A DNA stretch of 64,000 nucleotides from Castellaniella defragrans (GCF_014203015.1 NZ_JACHIB010000015.1:62001-126000); one strand, 5' to 3'. Positions 46,743 to 56,455 are shown, numbered from the stretch's first letter. Made by a program: numbers and translations. Notes: generated from the letters alone by a model not told the origin.

Positions 46743-47660
46743 ATGGACGTACTGGCTCCCCTGATCGCGGCCGCCATGAACGCCGGCACCCCCCTGATGC
46801 TGGCGGCCCTGGGCCTGCTCGTCAACGAGCGCTCCGGCGTCATCAATCTCGGTTCGGAAGGCATGATGCTGGTGGCGGCGGCCCTGGGCTTCGCCGTGAC
46901 CGTGCAGTCGGGCAGCACGGGGCTGGGCTTCCTCGCCGGCGCCGGGGCCGGCGCCCTGCTGGCCGGCCTGTTCGCCTGGCTGGTGGTCTGGCTGGGGGCC
47001 AACCAGATCGCCTGCGGCCTGGCCCTGTCCCTGTTCGGCGTGGGCCTGTCCGCCTCCATCGGCCTGCCCTACGTCGGCGCCACGATCCAGGCCGCGTCCT
47101 GGGCGGTGCCGGGCCTGTCCGGCCTGCCCTTCGTCGGGCCGGCCCTGTTCCAGCATCATCCGCTGGTCTACGGCGCGCTCGCCCTGGCCGTCGGGCTGAG
47201 CTGGTTCCTCTACCGCACGCGCGCCGGCCTGGTCCTGCGCGCGGTGGGCGAGTCCCCCGAATCCGCCCACGCCCTGGGCTACCCGGTGCGCCGCATCCGC
47301 CTGGCGGCGCTGCTGTTCGGCGGCGCCTGCTGCGGTCTGGCCGGCGCCTTCATGTCGCTGGTCTACACGCCGATGTGGGTCGAGAACATGGTCGCCGGCC
47401 GCGGCTGGATCGCCCTGGCGCTGACGCCGTTCGCCACCTGGCGCCCGCTGCGGGTGCTGGCCGGGGCCTACCTGTTCGGCGGCATCACCATCCTGACCTT
47501 CCACATGCAGGCGCTGGGGGTGCCGATCGCCTCGCAGCTGCTGTCGATGCTGCCCTACCTGGCCACCATCCTGGTGCTGGTCCTGATCTCGCGCAACGTG
47601 AACTGGATCCGCATCAACATGCCCGCGTCGCTCGGGCGCGTGTTCAACCCGAATCATTGA
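46743..47660 (+). CDS. ABC transporter permease 2 (nucleoside/BPL2 family)
   Basis: A 305-residue permease with NERSGVINLGSEGMMLVAAA near the N-terminus, GANQIACGLALSLFGVGLSA, and GRGWIALALTPFATWRPL. These are typical of YufQ/NupC-like permease subunits in BMP systems. It forms the second half of the channel. Confidence 0.93.
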   Translation: MDVLAPLIAAAMNAGTPLMLAALGLLVNERSGVINLGSEGMMLVAAALGFAVTVQSGSTGLGFLAGAGAGALLAGLFAWLVVWLGANQIACGLALSLFGVGLSASIGLPYVGATIQAASWAVPGLSGLPFVGPALFQHHPLVYGALALAVGLSWFLYRTRAGLVLRAVGESPESAHALGYPVRRIRLAALLFGGACCGLAGAFMSLVYTPMWVENMVAGRGWIALALTPFATWRPLRVLAGAYLFGGITILTFHMQALGVPIASQLLSMLPYLATILVLVLISRNVNWIRINMPASLGRVFNPNH

Positions 47661-47684
47661 TCGTCGTCCACGGAGACCCTTCCC

Positions 47685-48767
47685 ATGAAAACCCGCCTGT
47701 TTCGTCAAACCCTGGCCGCCGCCACTGCCGCGGCCTGCCTCTGGGCCGCCGGCCCCGCCGCCGCCGAGCCCCTGAAGATCGGTTTCGTCTACGTCAGCCC
47801 GGTGGGCGAGGCCGGCTGGTCCTGGCAACAGGACCTGGGCCGCAAGTACATGGAGCAGCAGCTGGGCGACAAGGTCAAGACCCAGTACGTCGAGGACGTG
47901 CCCGAGGGCGCCGACGCCGAGCGCGTCATCCGCGACCTGGCCCAGCAGGGCAACAAGCTGATCTTCACCACCTCATTCGGCTACATGAACCCGACCATCA
48001 AGGTCGCCAAGCAGTTCCCGGACGTGAAGTTCGTCCACTCCACCGGCTACAAGACCGCGCCCAACGTCGCCACCACCAACGCCCGCTTCTACCAGGCGCG
48101 CTACGTCGCCGGCATCCTGGCCGGGCACAAGACCCAGACCGGCGTGGTCGGCTACGTCGGCGCCTACCCGATCCCCGAGGTCCTGCAGGGCATCAACGCC
48201 TTCACGCGCGGCCTGCGCAGCGTCAAGCCCGACGCCACGGTGCGCGTCATCATGGTCAACAGCTGGTTCGATCCGGGCAAGGAGCGCGACGCCGCGCTGG
48301 CCCTGCTGGACCAGGGCGCCGACATCGTCACCCACCACACCGATTCCACCGCCGCCGTGCAGGCGGCCGAGGAACGCGGCAAGTGGGCCATCGCCTACCA
48401 CTCCGACATGCTGAAGTTCGGCCCGAAGGCCCAGCTGGCCGCCGTCACCCACCATTGGGGGCCGTACTTCACCCGCGAAGCCCAGGCCATGCTGGACGGC
48501 ACCTGGAAGTCCGACCAGGTCTGGGGCGGCTTCAAGGAAGACATGGTCGCCCTCGAAGGCTTCGGCCCGGCCGTGGACGACGCCCTGAAGGCCGATCTCA
48601 AGGCCAAGGAAGACGCCATCGCCGACGGCTCCCTGAACGTCTTCGCCGCGCCGATCAAGACCAACGAAGGCAAGGTGGTGCTGGCCGAAGGCGCGCTCGA
48701 CGACAAGGGCCTGAACGCGATGGACTACTACGTCGAAGGCGTCGTCGGGAAATTGACGAAGAATTAG
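47685..48767 (+). CDS. BMP-family periplasmic substrate-binding protein
   Basis: A 360-residue binding protein of the Med/BMP group, which binds purine nucleosides and related compounds. An N-terminal Sec signal (KTRLFRQTLAAATAAACLWA, cleavage after GPAAA) is followed by KIGFVYVSPVGEAGWSWQ, the family opening. FTTSFGYMNPTIKVAKQ and AYHSDMLKFGPKAQ are further blocks. It lacks a lipobox, so it is soluble. It is the last gene of the importer operon, a position that may raise its expression through the following terminator hairpin. The exact ligand is not determined. Confidence 0.93.
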   Translation: MKTRLFRQTLAAATAAACLWAAGPAAAEPLKIGFVYVSPVGEAGWSWQQDLGRKYMEQQLGDKVKTQYVEDVPEGADAERVIRDLAQQGNKLIFTTSFGYMNPTIKVAKQFPDVKFVHSTGYKTAPNVATTNARFYQARYVAGILAGHKTQTGVVGYVGAYPIPEVLQGINAFTRGLRSVKPDATVRVIMVNSWFDPGKERDAALALLDQGADIVTHHTDSTAAVQAAEERGKWAIAYHSDMLKFGPKAQLAAVTHHWGPYFTREAQAMLDGTWKSDQVWGGFKEDMVALEGFGPAVDDALKADLKAKEDAIADGSLNVFAAPIKTNEGKVVLAEGALDDKGLNAMDYYVEGVVGKLTKN

Positions 48768-48826
48768 AGCCCCCACGCTGCGCAGCCTGCGGCCGCTTGC
48801 ATCCACCTCGCGGCCTGCATGCCGCT

Positions 48827-48861
48827 CGGATTCGCCAGGCGCAGGCCAGTCCGCAGGGACT
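48827..48861 (+). repeat. 3' UTR element after the BMP gene, related to one after groEL
   Basis: CGGATTCGCCAGGC (48827-48840) followed by the hairpin sequence AGTCCGCAGGGACT (48848-48861). The same two parts in the same order occur downstream of groEL on the minus strand (27059-27100 region), each just before a terminator. Confidence 0.55.
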
Positions 48862-48880
48862 GCCCCGCGTCCGGGTTCAT

Positions 48881-48901
48881 CCCCCCGAGGGGGCGCTTTT
48901 T
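48881..48901 (+). terminator. Terminator of the BMP importer operon
   Basis: CCCC/GGGG arms (CCCCCCGAGGGGG) followed by CGCTTTTTG. 114 bp after the stop. Confidence 0.7.
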
Positions 48902-48933
48902 GCCTTGGGGCGGCCCGGCGGCAAAAAGGGTTC

Positions 48934-49407
48934 TTAGCCCGACTTTCGAGGCACGGACCAGGTGCTGACGACCTGGGCCACCGGGTCGCCGCCGCCTTCG
49001 GGCAGCAGCAGGGCTTCGCCGGCCGTCATGCGGCCGGTTTTCAGGATCCGGGCCCGGGCGATGATCCCGCCGGCCGGCGCGCCCCGCAGGAAATTGATCG
49101 TCAGGCTGGCGGTGACCGACTCGGCGACCCCGGTGGCGCCGACCACGGCCGCGTACAGGGCCAGATCGGCCAGGCCCATCAGCATCGGCCCGGCCACGAT
49201 GCCGCCCAGCCGCTGATTGGCCGGGCTGGGGGGCAGGCGCAGGGTGGCCCGGCCGTAGCCGATGTCCAGGATCTCGATGCCCAGCACGGCGGCGAAGGGG
49301 TGCAGCCGGTCCAGCAGTTCGCGGAATTCATCGAGGCCGATGCGGGCCTGCGCAACCCCGGCATCGGGAGTTCCGGTTTCGGCGACGATTTCGAGCGGCT
49401 TGGACAT
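48934..49407 (-). CDS. PaaI/YigI-type hotdog thioesterase
   Basis: A 157-residue acyl-CoA thioesterase of the hotdog fold. GIEILDIGYGRATLRLPPS and NQRLGGIVAGPMLMGLADLALYAAV (in two blocks) hold the typical N..G....G....LAD active-site pattern, and SVTASLTINFLRGAP is a central strand. The start at 49407 gives MSKPLEIVAE; a start at 49434 is also possible. Divergent from the copper chaperone gene. Confidence 0.85.
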   Translation of the reverse strand: MSKPLEIVAETGTPDAGVAQARIGLDEFRELLDRLHPFAAVLGIEILDIGYGRATLRLPPSPANQRLGGIVAGPMLMGLADLALYAAVVGATGVAESVTASLTINFLRGAPAGGIIARARILKTGRMTAGEALLLPEGGGDPVAQVVSTWSVPRKSG

Positions 49408-49551
49408 GGCGCAAAGAAGAGTCGAAAAGCCCATAGTACACTGGCCCGGCCGGGTCAGGCGGGTGCCGCCCGGCCGCTCCGGCCGGCGTTCCGGCCGACC
49501 CCGCCGCAGGACCGCCCAGGCGGGCTGCGAGCCACATCATTGGGTAGTGAA

Positions 49552-50085
49552 ATGAAGAAAACTTTGACGCGCACACTGGGAATTTCGGCCGGCCTGCTGC
49601 TGGCGGCCTCGGCCTGGGGGCATGGCCAGCAGCCCGCGCACGGCGCCCCCGCCGCCACGCCGGCCAAGACCTCCGCCACGGTGACGGCGTCCGATTGCTG
49701 GATCCGCCTGATCCCGGCCCCGGCGCCTTCGGGCGGCTTCTTCGTGGCGCACAACACGGGCGCGGAAGACGCCGTGCTGACGGGCGCCCATTCGCCCGAC
49801 TACGGCATGGTGATGCTGCACGAAACCACCGAATCCGGCGGCATGAGCAAGATGGCCATGGTCCACCAGGTCAACATCCCGGCGGGCAAGGGCCTGGTGT
49901 TCAAGCCCGGCAGCTACCACCTCATGCTGGAGCAGCCCCGCGAAGGGCTGAAGGTCGGCGATTCCGTGCGGGTGGATTTCACGCTGGCCAACGGCGAAGG
50001 CTTTTCCACGACCTGCGAGGTCAAGTCCCCCAAGGCCATGTCGGGCGCGGGCGGGCATGGCGCGGCCGGCCAGATGAAGCACTGA
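49552..50085 (+). CDS. PCuAC-type periplasmic copper chaperone
   Basis: A 177-residue protein with a Sec signal (KKTLTRTLGISAGLLLAASAW) and a perfect H-X10-M-X21-H-X-M copper(I) site: His90, Met101, His123, Met125. Such proteins deliver copper to the CuA or CuB site of cytochrome c oxidase. A His-rich GHGQQPAHG follows the signal and another His-rich stretch (GGHGAAGQMKH) ends the chain, perhaps extra metal-binding. No Sco gene is adjacent. Confidence 0.92.
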   Translation: MKKTLTRTLGISAGLLLAASAWGHGQQPAHGAPAATPAKTSATVTASDCWIRLIPAPAPSGGFFVAHNTGAEDAVLTGAHSPDYGMVMLHETTESGGMSKMAMVHQVNIPAGKGLVFKPGSYHLMLEQPREGLKVGDSVRVDFTLANGEGFSTTCEVKSPKAMSGAGGHGAAGQMKH

Positions 50086-50125
50086 TCCGCGGATCGGCCC
50101 CCGGCGGGCCCGGCCCGCGGCCGGC

Positions 50126-50965
50126 TCAGGCCTGCGCGATGAACTCCAGGACCGTGCGGTTGAAGGCCCGGGGGTTGGCCAGGTTCATGCCGTGGGCGGC
50201 CAGGGCGATGCGCGCGCGCCGGGCTTGCGGCAGCAACTGCTGCAGCCGGTCCTGGCGGGTGCCGTATTTGGCGGGACTCTGCGCGCCTCCGACCAGCAGC
50301 ACGGGGCAGGACAGGGCGGCGGCGTCCCGCGGATCCACCGGCAGGTTGGCCTCGCGGACCTGCGACAGCAGCGTCGCGGCGTTGTCCCGCACCATGTCCT
50401 TGAACCAGCCGACCATCCTGCGCCAGGTGTCGGCGCCGTTCACCGTGTCGATGAACTGCTCGATCGCGCCTTCGGTGTCGCCGTCCCGCAGCCGCTGGAC
50501 GGCGTCGGCGTAGAAGACCGGCGTCTCGGGCTCGTCCGCGTAGCGGAACCCGGGGTCGGCCAGCGTCAGCGAGCGGCACAGCTGCGGCGCCTGGAGCGCC
50601 AGGGCCAGCGCCACCTGGGCGCCCCGCGAATGGCCCACCACGTGCGCGCCGCCGTGCGCGCCCAGCGCCCGCAGCAGGTGCGCCAGGTCGCCGGCGTGAC
50701 GCTCGACGGCGTATTGCGCCTGCGGGTGGGGCTGGGCCTCGGGCCAGCAGCCGCGCAGGCTGGGGGCGATGACGCGGCGCGTTTCGGCGAAGGCCGGGAC
50801 CTGCCAGCGCCAGTAGCGGTAGTCGCACAGCGAGCCGTGGATCAGCAGGATCGGCGCACCCCCGCCCGCATCCACGCCCATGCCCGCGCCGGCCTGCGTG
50901 TAGTGCAGGCGGCCGTCGGGCAGGGGGAGGACGTGGTGCGGCAGGTCGGTGCGCGGGGCCGGCAT
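50126..50965 (-). CDS. Alpha/beta hydrolase
   Basis: A 279-residue alpha/beta-hydrolase fold protein. The oxyanion region is ILLIHGSLCDYRYW, the nucleophile elbow is VVGHSRGAQVAL (Ser), and the late LAAHGMNLANP supplies the His. A nucleophile motif of GHSRG is common in esterases and C-C hydrolases. The substrate is unknown. It lies immediately downstream of cpoB (11 bp) on the same strand. Confidence 0.83.
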   Translation of the reverse strand: MPAPRTDLPHHVLPLPDGRLHYTQAGAGMGVDAGGGAPILLIHGSLCDYRYWRWQVPAFAETRRVIAPSLRGCWPEAQPHPQAQYAVERHAGDLAHLLRALGAHGGAHVVGHSRGAQVALALALQAPQLCRSLTLADPGFRYADEPETPVFYADAVQRLRDGDTEGAIEQFIDTVNGADTWRRMVGWFKDMVRDNAATLLSQVREANLPVDPRDAAALSCPVLLVGGAQSPAKYGTRQDRLQQLLPQARRARIALAAHGMNLANPRAFNRTVLEFIAQA

Positions 50966-50976
50966 CGCGGGATGGA

Positions 50977-51651
50977 TTACAGCAGCTTCAGGCGGCTCTT
51001 GGCCGTCTCGGCCGACGCGCTGCCGGGGTAGTCCTTGATGATGCGCTGCAGGCTGGCCTTGGCGCCCTTCATGTCGTTGAGTTCGATCTGGTCGGCCGCC
51101 ACCACCAGCAGGGCGTCGGGCGCCCGCGGATCGTCGGGGTGGTTCTTCACCAGCGTCTGCATGGTCTGGATGGAATTCTTGAAGTCCTTGGAGGCGTACT
51201 GGCTGCTGCCCAGGTAGAACAGCGCGTCGCCCGCCAGGGCGCTGTCGGGGTAGGACTGGATGAAGGTGGCGAAGCCGGACGCGGCTTCCTTGTAGCGGCC
51301 GTTGCGGTACAGGTCGGCGGCGGCCTCGTAGGCGGCCTGCTCCTGCGGGTCGCCGGCCTGCGGGGTCTGGGGCGCGTTGGGATTGGCGTCGGCCGAGGGC
51401 GCGCGCTGGCTCAGTTCTTCGATGCGGCCGCGCAGCGAGGCGATCTCCTGGTGCAGCAGATCCATCTGGTCGGCCAGTTGCAGCCGGGCCTGCTGGTTCT
51501 GCTCGTTCAACTGCTTGATCTGGGTGCGCAATTCCAGGATGGCGCGGCGCGCCTCGTCGTCGGAAAAGGCCTGGGCGGCGGGCGCCGCCAGCGTCAGGGC
51601 CAGCAGGATGGCGGCGGGAAGGGCGTGCAGGCGATGGGTCGTTGCGGTCAT
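50977..51651 (-). CDS. cpoB: Cell division coordinator CpoB (YbgF)
   Basis: A 224-residue periplasmic protein. A Sec signal (LPAAILLALTLAAPAAQAF) is followed by a coiled-coil segment (IKQLNEQNQQARLQLADQMD, about residues 45-85), an Ala/Pro linker, then three TPR repeats (residues 100-224), each with the family ADALFYLGSSQY-type helix pattern. It coordinates peptidoglycan synthesis by PBP1B with Tol-mediated outer-membrane constriction. It follows pal but after a terminator, which suggests reduced or separate expression. Confidence 0.94.
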   Translation of the reverse strand: MTATTHRLHALPAAILLALTLAAPAAQAFSDDEARRAILELRTQIKQLNEQNQQARLQLADQMDLLHQEIASLRGRIEELSQRAPSADANPNAPQTPQAGDPQEQAAYEAAADLYRNGRYKEAASGFATFIQSYPDSALAGDALFYLGSSQYASKDFKNSIQTMQTLVKNHPDDPRAPDALLVVAADQIELNDMKGAKASLQRIIKDYPGSASAETAKSRLKLL

Positions 51652-51672
51652 GGGTCTTCCGTCTCTTCAATG

Positions 51673-51702
51673 AAAAACGCCGTAGCGGGGGCCGCTACGG
51701 CG
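51673..51702 (-). terminator. Terminator between pal and cpoB
   Basis: Minus-strand GCCGTAGC and GCTACGGC arms with a 7-nt loop are followed by five T. It separates the tol-pal transcript from cpoB. Confidence 0.9.
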
Positions 51703-51723
51703 CTGTCGCTGCCTGGCTGGCGA

Positions 51724-52215
51724 TCAACGCTGGTAGTTGATGTCGGCGCGGCGGTTCTCGGCGTAATCGGCTTCGGTGTTGCCCAGGGCCTTGGGACGTT
51801 CCTTGCCGAAGCTGATCGCTTCGATCTGGTTGGCGTTGACGCCCAGCAGGGTCATCATGCGCGCCACGGCGTCCGAACGGCGCTGGCCCAGGGCCAGATT
51901 ATATTCGGTGCTGCCGCGGGCGTCGGTGTTGCCTTCCACGCGGACCTTCTGGCCCTGGTGGCCAGCCAGGTAGGTGGCATGCATTTCGACGACGCTGCGG
52001 TATTGTTCCGGCACCGTGTAGCTGTCGAAGTCGAAGTAGACCGAGCGTTGTTGCGCGAGCGGGCTTTGCGGATTGAAGGGATCCATGATCTGCCCAGCGG
52101 ACGCCGAATCGGAGCCGTTGCCTGCGCCGTTCTGGTCCAGCGGCACGGAGCTGCAGGCGGCCAGCGAAGCTGCGATGGCGGCGATGGTCAGGGTCCTGGT
52201 GATGCGCGAGCTCAT
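51724..52215 (-). CDS. pal: Peptidoglycan-associated lipoprotein Pal
   Basis: A 163-residue outer-membrane lipoprotein. The lipobox LAAC puts lipidation at Cys21. The OmpA-like C-terminal domain contains the peptidoglycan-binding segments SVYFDFDSYTVPEQY, EGNTDARGSTEYNLALGQRR and SFGKERPKALGNTEADYAENRR. It ties the outer membrane to the wall and accumulates at the septum by Tol action. Confidence 0.97.
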   Translation of the reverse strand: MSSRITRTLTIAAIAASLAACSSVPLDQNGAGNGSDSASAGQIMDPFNPQSPLAQQRSVYFDFDSYTVPEQYRSVVEMHATYLAGHQGQKVRVEGNTDARGSTEYNLALGQRRSDAVARMMTLLGVNANQIEAISFGKERPKALGNTEADYAENRRADINYQR

Positions 52216-52254
52216 TTAATGTCCTTTATAAGAAAGAAGAGTCACACGAAAAAA

Positions 52255-53562
52255 TCAGTCAGTGAAAGGGCCCCAGGCGGGCTCGCGGACCTTGCCGTTG
52301 AGCACCGACAGGGTCTGGCGCACACGCCCGTCGATCGAGGTCACCGCCAGCACGCTGCGACCGTTCTGGATGGCGCTGTAGAGCACCTGCATTCCATTGG
52401 GCGCGTAGCTGGGGGATTGGTCGTCCGGGCCGTCCGTCAGAATCTGTTCGGAACCCGAGTTCAAGGCGAGGCTTGCAATCCTGAAGGCACCGTTTCTGCG
52501 AGTAACGTACACCAGTTGTTGTCCATCCGGCGATACCCTAGGTGAAATATTGTAACTGCCGGAGAAGGTCAGTCGCTGGGCGTCGCCGCCCCCGGCCGGC
52601 ACCTTGTAGATCTGCGGGCTGCCGCCCCGGTCGCTGGTGAATACCAGGGACTGGCCGTCGGGGGTGAAGTGCGGCTCGGTGTCGATGAGCGGCGAGCGCA
52701 TCACCCGGCGCAGGTCCGATCCATCCGTGTTGATGGTGTAAATCTGCGAAATGCCGTCTCTTGAGAGCACGATCGCCATGCGCTGGCCGTTGGGCGCCCA
52801 GGCGGGCGCGCTGTTGTTGCCCTTGTAATTGGAGATGGGCTGGCGCTGGCCGGTCGCCAGCGTCTGCACGTAGATCACGGATTTGCCCGATTCAAAGCTG
52901 ACGTAGGCCAGCCGCGAGCCGTCCGGCGACCACGCGGGGGAGATGATGGACTGCTTCGAGCGCAGCATCACCTGCGGATTCTGCCCGTCGGCGTCAGCAA
53001 TTTGTAACTCATAACCGTTGCTTGTTTGCAACACGTAAGCGATCCGGGTGGAGAAAACGCCGCGCACCCCGGTGATCTTTTCGTAGATCCGGTCGGCGAT
53101 GCGGTGGGAGATGCGGCGCATCTCGGCTTCGGTGCCGCTGTAGGACGCCTGGTCCAGCTCGGTCTTGCGCACGTTGTCCACCAGCCGGTAGCTGACCGTG
53201 TACTGGCCGCCATTCTGCGCGACAGTGCCGTAGGCCAGGTAGTCCGCGCCGCGCGCCTGCCAGGTGGCGTAGTCGATCTTGCTCTGGACGTCCAGCCCGG
53301 CGCCGGAGGCGCCGATCAGGCGGAACTGGCCGGAGCGGGTCAGGTCGGCGCGGATGACCTCGGGCGCCGAGGTGGCGCTGGCCGCGCCCGCGAAATCGGC
53401 GATGGCGATCGGGTACTGGGTGGCGCCGACGCCGGAAATGTCCACGCGCAACTGGGCGTGGGCCGCCGAGGCGCCCGCGGCGGCCAGCGCGAGGCCCAGG
53501 CCGGCCGATGCGGCGCGGCGCCAGAGGCGTCCGATGAAGCCGGAGGCTGTGAATACGGTCAT
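52255..53562 (-). CDS. tolB: Tol-Pal translocation protein TolB
   Basis: A 435-residue periplasmic protein with a Sec signal ([19 protein letters not shown]), an N-terminal alpha/beta domain and a six-bladed beta-propeller of WSPDG-type repeats ([46 protein letters not shown]). It contacts Pal and TolA. The start at 53562 is preferred over an upstream in-frame site because it opens with the signal sequence. Confidence 0.96.
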   Translation of the reverse strand: MTVFTASGFIGRLWRRAASAGLGLALAAAGASAAHAQLRVDISGVGATQYPIAIADFAGAASATSAPEVIRADLTRSGQFRLIGASGAGLDVQSKIDYATWQARGADYLAYGTVAQNGGQYTVSYRLVDNVRKTELDQASYSGTEAEMRRISHRIADRIYEKITGVRGVFSTRIAYVLQTSNGYELQIADADGQNPQVMLRSKQSIISPAWSPDGSRLAYVSFESGKSVIYVQTLATGQRQPISNYKGNNSAPAWAPNGQRMAIVLSRDGISQIYTINTDGSDLRRVMRSPLIDTEPHFTPDGQSLVFTSDRGGSPQIYKVPAGGGDAQRLTFSGSYNISPRVSPDGQQLVYVTRRNGAFRIASLALNSGSEQILTDGPDDQSPSYAPNGMQVLYSAIQNGRSVLAVTSIDGRVRQTLSVLNGKVREPAWGPFTD

Positions 53563-53575
53563 GGTAACGATCTCC

Positions 53576-54835
53576 TTAGTCGTACATGCGGTAGTCCACG
53601 TCAATATACGACGGATACTTGCCGCCAGGCGGTTTCGGGAAGGGCGAGCAGGCCAGGATCCCCTTCTGGACGGCATCGTCGAAACGGGGATTGCCCGAGG
53701 ATCGGGTCAGGTCGACGCCCTGGACTTGTCCATTGGACGCCAGCCGGGTGCGGAAGCTGGCCGTGGGGTTGGCGGAGCCGCTGCGCGGGGGGACGTTGTA
53801 GACCACGCCCGGCTGGACGCAGGCGCGCACCTTGGCCGCGTAGCCGTCGTTGCCGCCGCCGCCCCGCTGGTTGCGGTCGGCATTGCCGTTGGCGATGCCG
53901 GCGGCTTCCAGGGCGTCGCCGCGCATGGCCGCCCGCAGGGCCTGGCGCTTGGCCTCGGCTTCCTTGGCGGCCTTTTCCTTCGCGGCTTTTTCCTTGGCCG
54001 CCTTCTCGGCGGCGGCTTTTTCCGCGGCCGCCTTTTCGGCGGCGGCCTTCTCGGCAGCGGCCTTTTCAGCGGCGGCTTTCTCCGCCGCGGCCTTGGCGGC
54101 CTTTTCCTTTTCGGCCTTCTCGGTTTTTTCGCGCGCGGCCTTCTCGGCGGCTTCCTTCTCGGCCTTGTCCCGGGCGGCCTGTTCGCGGGCGGCCTTCTCA
54201 GCCGCCGCCTTCTCAGCCGCCGCCTTCTCGGCGGCCGCCTTTTCCGCCGCGGCCTTCTCGGCCTTTTCCTTTTCCGCCTTTTCGCGCACGGCCTTGTCGC
54301 GGGCCGCCTGTTCGGCGGCTTCCTTTTCGGCCTTTTCCTTGGCGGCCTGTTCGGCCAGGCGGCGCTCCAGGTCCTCGCGCGCCTGGCGTTCCTTGGCCAG
54401 GGCGATCTCGGCGTCGGCCTTCGCCTGGGCGGCCGCGGCGGCGCGCGCCTGGGCCTCGGCCGCCAGCTGCGCCTGCCGCGCGGCCTCGGCCTGAGCGGCC
54501 TGCTCGGCCGCCTGGCGCGCGCTGTCGTCGGGCTGGGGCTCGGGTTCGGGCTCCGGTTCGGGTTGCGGCTGGGGCTCGGGCGGCTGTTCCTCGGGTTGTG
54601 GCTCCTCGGGCTGCTCCTGCGGCGCGGCGGCGTCGGCCACCGTGCCCTGGGCCCAGAGTTCGACCTGGACGGGACCGGGATTGTCGGGCGCGGTGGAGAA
54701 GCCCACCACCATCAGCAGGATCAGCAGCCCATGGGCGACCAGCGAGACGATCAGGCCGCGCCGGTCGTCGCGCGCGCCGGTGGGCGCATCGCCGTCGCCG
54801 GAGCCGGTGTCGAAGAAACGGTCGAACAGATTCAT
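53576..54835 (-). CDS. tolA: Cell envelope integrity protein TolA with long Ala/Lys/Glu helix
   Basis: A 419-residue inner-membrane protein with one transmembrane helix (about 28-45: [19 protein letters not shown]), a Pro/Glu-rich linker, and a very long helical rod (about 105-310) of [20 protein letters not shown] repeats interrupted by AKEKAE units. The C-terminal TolA domain (residues 330-419) binds TolB/Pal, with [19 protein letters not shown] near the end. It carries the proton-driven force from TolQR to the outer membrane. The repeat tract may vary in length between strains. Confidence 0.96.
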   Translation of the reverse strand: MNLFDRFFDTGSGDGDAPTGARDDRRGLIVSLVAHGLLILLMVVGFSTAPDNPGPVQVELWAQGTVADAAAPQEQPEEPQPEEQPPEPQPQPEPEPEPEPQPDDSARQAAEQAAQAEAARQAQLAAEAQARAAAAAQAKADAEIALAKERQAREDLERRLAEQAAKEKAEKEAAEQAARDKAVREKAEKEKAEKAAAEKAAAEKAAAEKAAAEKAAREQAARDKAEKEAAEKAAREKTEKAEKEKAAKAAAEKAAAEKAAAEKAAAEKAAAEKAAAEKAAKEKAAKEKAAKEAEAKRQALRAAMRGDALEAAGIANGNADRNQRGGGGNDGYAAKVRACVQPGVVYNVPPRSGSANPTASFRTRLASNGQVQGVDLTRSSGNPRFDDAVQKGILACSPFPKPPGGKYPSYIDVDYRMYD

Positions 54836-54845
54836 GGGGCGGGCG

Positions 54846-55277
54846 TCAGCGCGCGGCCGGGGCGTTCTGGTTGACCAGCAGTCCCAGCTTGCCGATGCCG
54901 CCGTTGCGCAGCTGGTCCATGACCTGCATGACGGATTCGTAGGGCACCTTGCCGTCGGCGGAAATCACCACCGGCGTGTCGGCGGTGGCGACGGCGCGGA
55001 TCTCGGCCAGCAGGTTGGCCTTGTCGATGGGCCGGAACGAGGCGCCGCCCTCGCGCACCCGCAGGGCGAGCGCGCCCTGGGCGTCGATCTGGACCTCGAT
55101 GGGCTGGACGGGCACGTCGGAGGCCGTGCCGACCGAGGGCAGCTCGATCTGGCCCGGCGTGATCATGGGCGCGGTGACCATGAAGATCACCAGCAGGACC
55201 AGCATGACGTCGATGTAGGGCACGACGTTGATGTCGTTCTTCATGCGGCGCGAGCGGCGGCTGCCAAATGTGCTCAT
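54846..55277 (-). CDS. tolR: Tol-Pal biopolymer transport protein TolR
   Basis: A 143-residue ExbD/TolR protein. A short cytoplasmic N-terminus ([20 protein letters not shown]) leads into a single transmembrane helix that carries the essential Asp. The periplasmic domain ends with [20 protein letters not shown] then a [15 protein letters not shown] segment. It is part of the proton-driven stator with TolQ. Confidence 0.96.
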   Translation of the reverse strand: MSTFGSRRSRRMKNDINVVPYIDVMLVLLVIFMVTAPMITPGQIELPSVGTASDVPVQPIEVQIDAQGALALRVREGGASFRPIDKANLLAEIRAVATADTPVVISADGKVPYESVMQVMDQLRNGGIGKLGLLVNQNAPAAR

Positions 55278-55278
55278 T

Positions 55279-55953
55279 TCAGTGCACCTGGCGCTGGAGG
55301 ATGTTCAGGAATTCGTCGACGAAGCTCTCGAAGCGGATCGACAGCCGGTCGATCTGGCTGGTGTAGCGGTTGTACGCCAGCACGGCCGGGATGGCGGCGA
55401 ACAGGCCGATGGCGGTCGCGATCAGGGCTTCGGCGATCCCCGGCGCCACGGCGGCCAGGGTGGCCTGCTGCATGGTGGACAGGCCCATGAAGGCGTGCAT
55501 GATCCCCCAGACCGTGCCCAGCAGCCCGATGTACGGGCTGACCGAGCCGGTGGACGCGAGGAAGTTCAGGTGCGATTCCAGGCTGTCCATCTCGCGCTGG
55601 AAGGCGGCCTTCATGGCCCGGCGGGGGGCGTCCAGCAGGGTGTCGCCCCGGCTGGAGGACCGCCGCGCCTTGATGAATTCGGTCATGCCGGCGTCGAAGA
55701 TGCGCGCCAGGGCGCCGTGCTCGTTGCGCCGGCTGGCGATGGCCTGCTGCAGCACCGTCAGGTCGCCGCCGGCCCAGAAGTCGTCCTCGAAGCGGCGCGT
55801 CTGCTCGTGGGCGCGCCGCAGGGCCGCGCGCTTGCTGAAGATGTAGGTCCAGGACAGGACCGAGGCGCCGAGCAGGATCAGCATCACGATCTGCACGGGC
55901 AGGCTGGCGTTGCCGATGAGGGACAGCAGCGACAAATCGCTAGAGGCTTGCAT
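55279..55953 (-). CDS. tolQ: Tol-Pal proton channel TolQ
   Basis: A 224-residue inner-membrane protein with three transmembrane helices. VSPYIGLLGTVWGIMHAFMGL lies in helix 2 and VAPGIAEALIATAIGLFAAIPA contains the proton path of helix 3, split for quoting. It assembles as a pentamer around TolR. The gene starts 2 bp after ybgC. Confidence 0.96.
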   Translation of the reverse strand: MQASSDLSLLSLIGNASLPVQIVMLILLGASVLSWTYIFSKRAALRRAHEQTRRFEDDFWAGGDLTVLQQAIASRRNEHGALARIFDAGMTEFIKARRSSSRGDTLLDAPRRAMKAAFQREMDSLESHLNFLASTGSVSPYIGLLGTVWGIMHAFMGLSTMQQATLAAVAPGIAEALIATAIGLFAAIPAVLAYNRYTSQIDRLSIRFESFVDEFLNILQRQVH

Positions 55954-55955
55954 GG

Positions 55956-56381
55956 TTAATGAAGGGCCTTTTCCAGTAGATCCCTGATGGAGGGGGAGAG
56001 ACGGATGGGTTTGAAGCTGAGGGCGTGCACCGTGCAGACCTGGATGTCCGCGCTGGCGAGCAGGGTGTCGTCGCGCAGGGCCTGCTGGCCGAACCGGATC
56101 GTCGAGGCGCCCAGCCCGGTCACGGCGGTCCGGACCAGGATGCGGTCATCCAGGCGGGCCGGTTGCCGGTAGGCAATGTCCGCATGCTTGACCACAAACA
56201 TCATCCGTTCCTGTGTTGCGAGAGTGTGTTGATCCATTCCGAGCGCGCGCAGCCATTCCGTGCGACCGCGTTCGAAGAATTTGAGGTAGTTGGCGTAATA
56301 CACGACGCCACCGGCGTCGGTGTCTTCGTAATATACGCGAATGGACAGCTCGCCGGGGGGATTGGTTCGATCCGGAGGCAT
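55956..56381 (-). CDS. ybgC: Acyl-CoA thioester hydrolase YbgC (Tol-Pal associated)
   Basis: A 141-residue hotdog thioesterase. The catalytic segment YYEDTDAGGVVYYANYLKFFERGR (in two overlapping blocks) contains the active-site Asp of the 4-hydroxybenzoyl-CoA thioesterase/YbgC group. It is the first gene of the tol-pal operon, as in E. coli. The acyl group it hydrolyses in vivo is not certain; phospholipid-linked acyl-CoA or ACP has been suggested for the family. Confidence 0.95.
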   Translation of the reverse strand: MPPDRTNPPGELSIRVYYEDTDAGGVVYYANYLKFFERGRTEWLRALGMDQHTLATQERMMFVVKHADIAYRQPARLDDRILVRTAVTGLGASTIRFGQQALRDDTLLASADIQVCTVHALSFKPIRLSPSIRDLLEKALH

Positions 56382-56455
56382 TTTTTAGTGAGGCCTTGTG
56401 ACACGGGCGCCGCGTGCATCTGCGGATTCGGGCGGTCTGCTGCGTTGCCTGTCCA

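Noticed and set aside
53850..54494. A 214-codon plus-strand frame of Ala/Phe/Ser repeats opposite tolA
   Set aside because: It is the reverse complement of the TolA Ala/Lys/Glu repeat rod.
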